A stretch of 8,131 bases of DNA from Desulfuromonadaceae bacterium (lineage in GTDB: Bacteria; Desulfobacterota; Desulfuromonadia; Geobacterales; Pseudopelobacteraceae): the NCBI GenBank assembly GCA_028686145.1, contig JAQUCQ010000142.1:1-8131 (forward strand). Reading direction: 5' to 3'. A program made the position numbers and the translations under genes. Of this stretch, positions 5,322 to 8,131 are shown piece after piece (position 1 is the stretch's first letter; each line of letters opens with the position of its first letter). The notes beneath the pieces were generated by a model. That model was not told where the DNA came from. It ran no database searches and was given only the letters and a program-made list of their open reading frames with translations.

Positions 5322-7430
5322 ATGAAGACAATCCATTATCTATACGTGCTCTTATTCATCCTCCTTTGCTGTCGGGTCCCTTCCGCCGATGCTGCCGGGG
5401 CGGCCATACCCGATGACAACGTACATATCAGTGCCGATCACATGAACCAGAGTCGAGCCGACGGGATTTATACCGCTGAAGGAAATGTGGTCGTTCTGTG
5501 GAATGGCATGAATCTGGCCGCCGACCAGGTCCGATATGCAGCAACCACTCATATTCTGCATGCAACCGGATCGGTTGTCATGACAAAGGGTACTACCGTC
5601 CTGAAGGGTAAAACGCTGGTCCTGTATATGGATTCCGGTCGGGCCGAAATGGATTCGACACTACTGAAAGTTCCCGAATCAGGCTTGACGATAGTTTCAG
5701 ACAAACTTATTCGAATAGATGAAAGCGTGTTTACCGCACTGTCCACAGAGCTAACCTCCTGCGATATGCCTGACCCAAGCTGGAAGATCAGCGCCGACAA
5801 ACTGAACGTCAACCTGCTTGGATATGCCACAGGGCGCAATGTCATTTTTTACGTAAAGAATGTCCCGGTCCTTTATCTTCCCTGGATGGCTTTTCCGGTG
5901 GTGCTGGAGAAAAGATCCGGGCTGCTGTTCCCTCATTTTGGATATTCAAATAAGAGAGGAGCCCAGCTTGATATTCCTGCCTACCTGGTGATTTCACCCA
6001 GCCAGGATCTCCAACTTGATTTGGACATGATGTCGCGCCGCGGCGTAGGAGTCGGATTGGACTATCGTTATATCCGTTCTCGCGATAGTGAAGGACACAT
6101 CGCCCCCTATTCAATATACGACCAACTGGAGGACCGGTGGCGTTGGCAACTGGCCCTGAAACATAAAGAAGTTTTTTCCAGCAGCGCGAATCTGCGTGTG
6201 GATGCCGATGCCATCAGTGACCGGACCTTTTTGAGTGATTTTGGTGATAAGAATGGAAATTCCGGGCGCCAGTCAGATACTACCACGAATTATTTTGGCG
6301 AAAAGAGCGGGGAATACAATCGACAGTCGAATGACACTACTGTCAATGCAGTAAAAACGTGGCAGCATTACGCTGTTTCTTCTTACCTGCGCTACAGCCA
6401 GGACCTGTATGCCGCCAATGACCAGGCAACGCTGCAGACGTTGCCGTCATTTGCTGTGGCAGGGGTTCGACAGTCGATCTTCTCAATGCCGCTCTATTTT
6501 GACCTTGACGGTTCCGCCGATAATCTCTATCGCGAATCCGGCACCAGTGGTCAACGGCTCAATCTCTTCCCGCGGATCACCCTGCTGCAATCCTACAGCA
6601 GCTATCTTCGGATGACACTGTTCACGGGGGCGCATATCAGAGGCTATGCCACCAACAAACAAGACAACAACAGCGGAAGCCAGTCAAACGACGGCGATCT
6701 GCTGCCGGAGGCAGGTGTACGGCTGTCAACATCACTAACGCGTATCTACGACACCAACTTTCAGCTGCTCAAAAAAATCAGGCATGAGCTTATCCCGGAA
6801 ATCAGCTATAGCTTTGTACCTGAACATGACCAGCAGCGGCTCCCGTTCTATGACTATGCAGACCGCATTATCAGACAAAACATGATCACATTGTCGGCAA
6901 CCAGCGTAATAAATGGCAAGTTTGTTTCTGGTGAGGCCACTGAATATCGTGATATTTCACGAATCAAGTTAAGTGCGGATTATGCTATCAACGGGGGGCG
7001 GCGTGACCTGCTAACACTCGTTGAGAGCCAACGCCCATGGAGTGATCTGATACTGGAATCGGAAACAATGCTGTCCAAGCAGATGCGGGTCACATTTGAC
7101 ACCCGCTATAATCTCTACGAAAATCGTCTATCAACAGCTGTGGCTGGGATTGAAGCGGATGACCACCAAGGCAACTTGATTGGAGCAGGTTACCAGATGG
7201 CCCGTAACGAGCTCGAATACTTCGAAGGGCATTTCTCAACCAAGTTGATCAAGCCTCTGAACCTCTCGTATACCGCCCGTTACTCGTTTGACCGTGGTGA
7301 TTTTCTCGAATCGCTATATGCCGCCGAATACCGCCATAAATGCTGGAGTGTAAACCTTGCATTCCATCAGCGGCCCGGTAATCAATCATATACGGTGAAC
7401 TTCAATCTGGCGGGACTGGGAAGCAATTAG
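5322..7430 (+). CDS. lptD: LPS-assembly outer-membrane protein LptD (OstA/Imp)
   Basis: Outer-membrane beta-barrel that, with LptE, inserts lipopolysaccharide into the outer leaflet. It has 702 residues (E. coli 784). A signal peptide covers about 1-25, with a hydrophobic core and SADA before the likely cleavage. An LptA/OstA-like beta-jellyroll follows at about 31-145 (ISADHMNQSRADGIYTAEGN and similar turns), then the barrel with typical entry segments VPVLYLPWMAFP (181-192), KRSGLLFPHFGYS (197-209) and SRRGVGVGLDYRY (238-250). Mature Cys147 and Cys674 probably form the N- to C-terminal disulfide; the CC pair of E. coli is reduced to KC. Residues 307-342 contain a tandem duplication. It starts 8 bases after folC, with AGAGG at 5305-5309 as a distant ribosome site. 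No lptE is visible. Confidence 0.93.
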   Translation: MKTIHYLYVLLFILLCCRVPSADAAGAAIPDDNVHISADHMNQSRADGIYTAEGNVVVLWNGMNLAADQVRYAATTHILHATGSVVMTKGTTVLKGKTLVLYMDSGRAEMDSTLLKVPESGLTIVSDKLIRIDESVFTALSTELTSCDMPDPSWKISADKLNVNLLGYATGRNVIFYVKNVPVLYLPWMAFPVVLEKRSGLLFPHFGYSNKRGAQLDIPAYLVISPSQDLQLDLDMMSRRGVGVGLDYRYIRSRDSEGHIAPYSIYDQLEDRWRWQLALKHKEVFSSSANLRVDADAISDRTFLSDFGDKNGNSGRQSDTTTNYFGEKSGEYNRQSNDTTVNAVKTWQHYAVSSYLRYSQDLYAANDQATLQTLPSFAVAGVRQSIFSMPLYFDLDGSADNLYRESGTSGQRLNLFPRITLLQSYSSYLRMTLFTGAHIRGYATNKQDNNSGSQSNDGDLLPEAGVRLSTSLTRIYDTNFQLLKKIRHELIPEISYSFVPEHDQQRLPFYDYADRIIRQNMITLSATSVINGKFVSGEATEYRDISRIKLSADYAINGGRRDLLTLVESQRPWSDLILESETMLSKQMRVTFDTRYNLYENRLSTAVAGIEADDHQGNLIGAGYQMARNELEYFEGHFSTKLIKPLNLSYTARYSFDRGDFLESLYAAEYRHKCWSVNLAFHQRPGNQSYTVNFNLAGLGSN
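6240..6347 (+). repeat. Tandem in-gene duplication in lptD (two units of about 18 residues)
   Basis: LptD residues 307-323 (FGDKNGNSGRQSDTTTN) and 325-342 (FGEKSGEYNRQSNDTTVN) align with 11 identical positions and one single-residue gap. At DNA level the units begin 54 bases apart (6240 and 6294), in frame, and have already diverged at many codon positions. The segment is hydrophilic and lies early in the barrel, so it probably forms a loop. Confidence 0.6.
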
Positions 7431-7440
7431 AACCAGGATG

Positions 7441-8131
7441 CTACGGTGAGTATTCCACCAGGAATAGTGCTCTTTTATACACAGCAACCATCTCTTCCCT
7501 TTCCTCAGGTATAGCGCTACATGACACAGGAGAACCAAACGCTCTCAGAAAGCTTCTTTCGCGGAACCCGAGCGGTGGATTGTCATGTCCGATGCGTGCG
7601 GGAATTCTGGATGTGCCGAATTTCAAGAGGTTGACCGCCGGGATCAGGCACGGGTTGAGCATGAGCATGCTGCTGCTCGTTTTTTTCCCGTCAGCTTCAT
7701 TTTTTCTTGCCAGATAAAGTATAAAATTCCCGGGCGACATGTGGTTCTTTTCAAGGTTCTGCAAACGGTCAATTTCCTCAGCAACATCCTCACGAGCCCC
7801 GTAATGAGTAAACAGGAGCGGTCGCAGTCCGGCTTTTTCGATCATTTCCAGCAGTTCATTAATTCGATACGTACGCGCTCGGGGGTGTAAAAGCGCATCG
7901 GCAATACCAACATCTGATGCTACTTCGTCGGCAACAGCAAGATACCGGGCAAGACGCGACCCGGCCCGGGCTTTTTTGAGCAGGCTTCGGGCAGCACGGG
8001 GCGAATCTATTCCCAGGAGCCTGAAGGCACGACGAATGGACTCCTCTTCCCGGCGGGCATAGTGGCTGTAGAACATGGCTCTCATGATTCCCCCCGTCAC
8101 GAGGCGACGCTCCAGACTCATCAGGCCGGAC
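7441..8131 (-). CDS. C-terminal part of a probable class I SAM-dependent methyltransferase (partial)
   Basis: The reading frame is open to the right edge of the window. Reading back from ATG 8121 there are codons for Leu, Gly and Ser and no stop, so that ATG is probably internal and the true start lies outside. About 229 residues are visible. The segment SGLMSLERRLVTGGIMRAMF has the shape of the region after motif III in class I methyltransferases (helix, then L-x-PGG, then a beta strand), here with TGG. A helical part follows (EEESIRRAFRLLG, ADEVASDVGIADALLHPRA), then YRINELLEMIEKAGLRPLLF and a tail with LNPCLIPAV, RIGHDNPPLG and ERSFLRAF. I recall similar tails in Geobacter methyltransferases but could not check. 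The SAM-binding motif I would be beyond the edge, so the catalytic call is inferred and the substrate unknown. It converges on lptD with 10 bases between stops. Confidence 0.6.
   Translation of the reverse strand, partial: SGLMSLERRLVTGGIMRAMFYSHYARREEESIRRAFRLLGIDSPRAARSLLKKARAGSRLARYLAVADEVASDVGIADALLHPRARTYRINELLEMIEKAGLRPLLFTHYGAREDVAEEIDRLQNLEKNHMSPGNFILYLARKNEADGKKTSSSMLMLNPCLIPAVNLLKFGTSRIPARIGHDNPPLGFRERSFLRAFGSPVSCSAIPEEREEMVAVYKRALFLVEYSP
7448..7476 (+). terminator. Possible intrinsic terminator for the lptD transcript
   Basis: TATTCC (7451-7456) and GGAATA (7461-7466) form a perfect 6-bp stem with an ACCA loop. GAG (7448-7450) can extend it with CTC (7470-7472) across a GTG bulge, and TTTT follows. 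It begins 18 bases after the lptD stop and lies within the end of the convergent coding region. The stem is AT-rich, so termination would be weak at best. Confidence 0.35.

Noticed and set aside
5171..5416. + strand open frame spanning the folC-lptD junction
   Set aside because: It is out of frame with both genes, which are intact and well supported. The peptide has no recognisable features.
7585..7890. + strand open frame of 101 codons opposite the partial methyltransferase
   Set aside because: The - strand frame is longer, reaches the window edge and has a coherent helix-rich protein; this one looks like its shadow.
1..8131. Mobile elements, CRISPR arrays, tRNA/rRNA, toxin-antitoxin or defence genes
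   Set aside because: No transposase or integrase motifs, no regularly spaced repeats, no tRNA-like cloverleaf and no rRNA segments were seen. Nearly all of the window is taken by the genes listed.

Overview
The window reads as ordinary chromosomal DNA of a Gram-negative bacterium. The protein sequences look most like those of Geobacter-type deltaproteobacteria (Desulfuromonadota). This rests on my memory of the TrpA, AccD and LptD sequences and of the chemoreceptor tip variant, not on a search. An LptD-type outer-membrane protein confirms an LPS-bearing envelope.

Layout: bases 1-14 look like the trailing half of an intrinsic terminator from an unseen upstream gene. Five genes follow on the + strand: a long transmembrane chemoreceptor (121-2277), trpA (2292-3083), a 96-base gap with a candidate promoter, accD (3180-4034), folC (4036-5313) and lptD (5322-7430). 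The last three are packed with gaps of 1 and 8 bases and look like one transcription unit. A gene on the - strand converges on lptD with only 10 bases between the stop codons. It is the C-terminal part of what looks like a class I SAM-dependent methyltransferase and runs off the right edge of the window.

How the genes relate: trpA (last step of tryptophan synthesis), accD (malonyl-CoA for fatty acids), folC (folate polyglutamylation) and lptD (LPS export) are housekeeping functions, and accD and lptD both serve envelope building. The chemoreceptor is the odd member. No other chemotaxis gene is visible, and it lies directly against trpA, with a possible ATGA stop/start overlap.

I found no mobile element, CRISPR array, tRNA, rRNA or defence system, and nothing that amounts to a wholly new system. 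The most unusual points are the chemoreceptor-trpA junction, the roughly 64-heptad receptor signalling hairpin with two altered trimer-contact residues, a tandem 18-residue duplication in LptD, and the reduction of LptD's cysteines to one pair.
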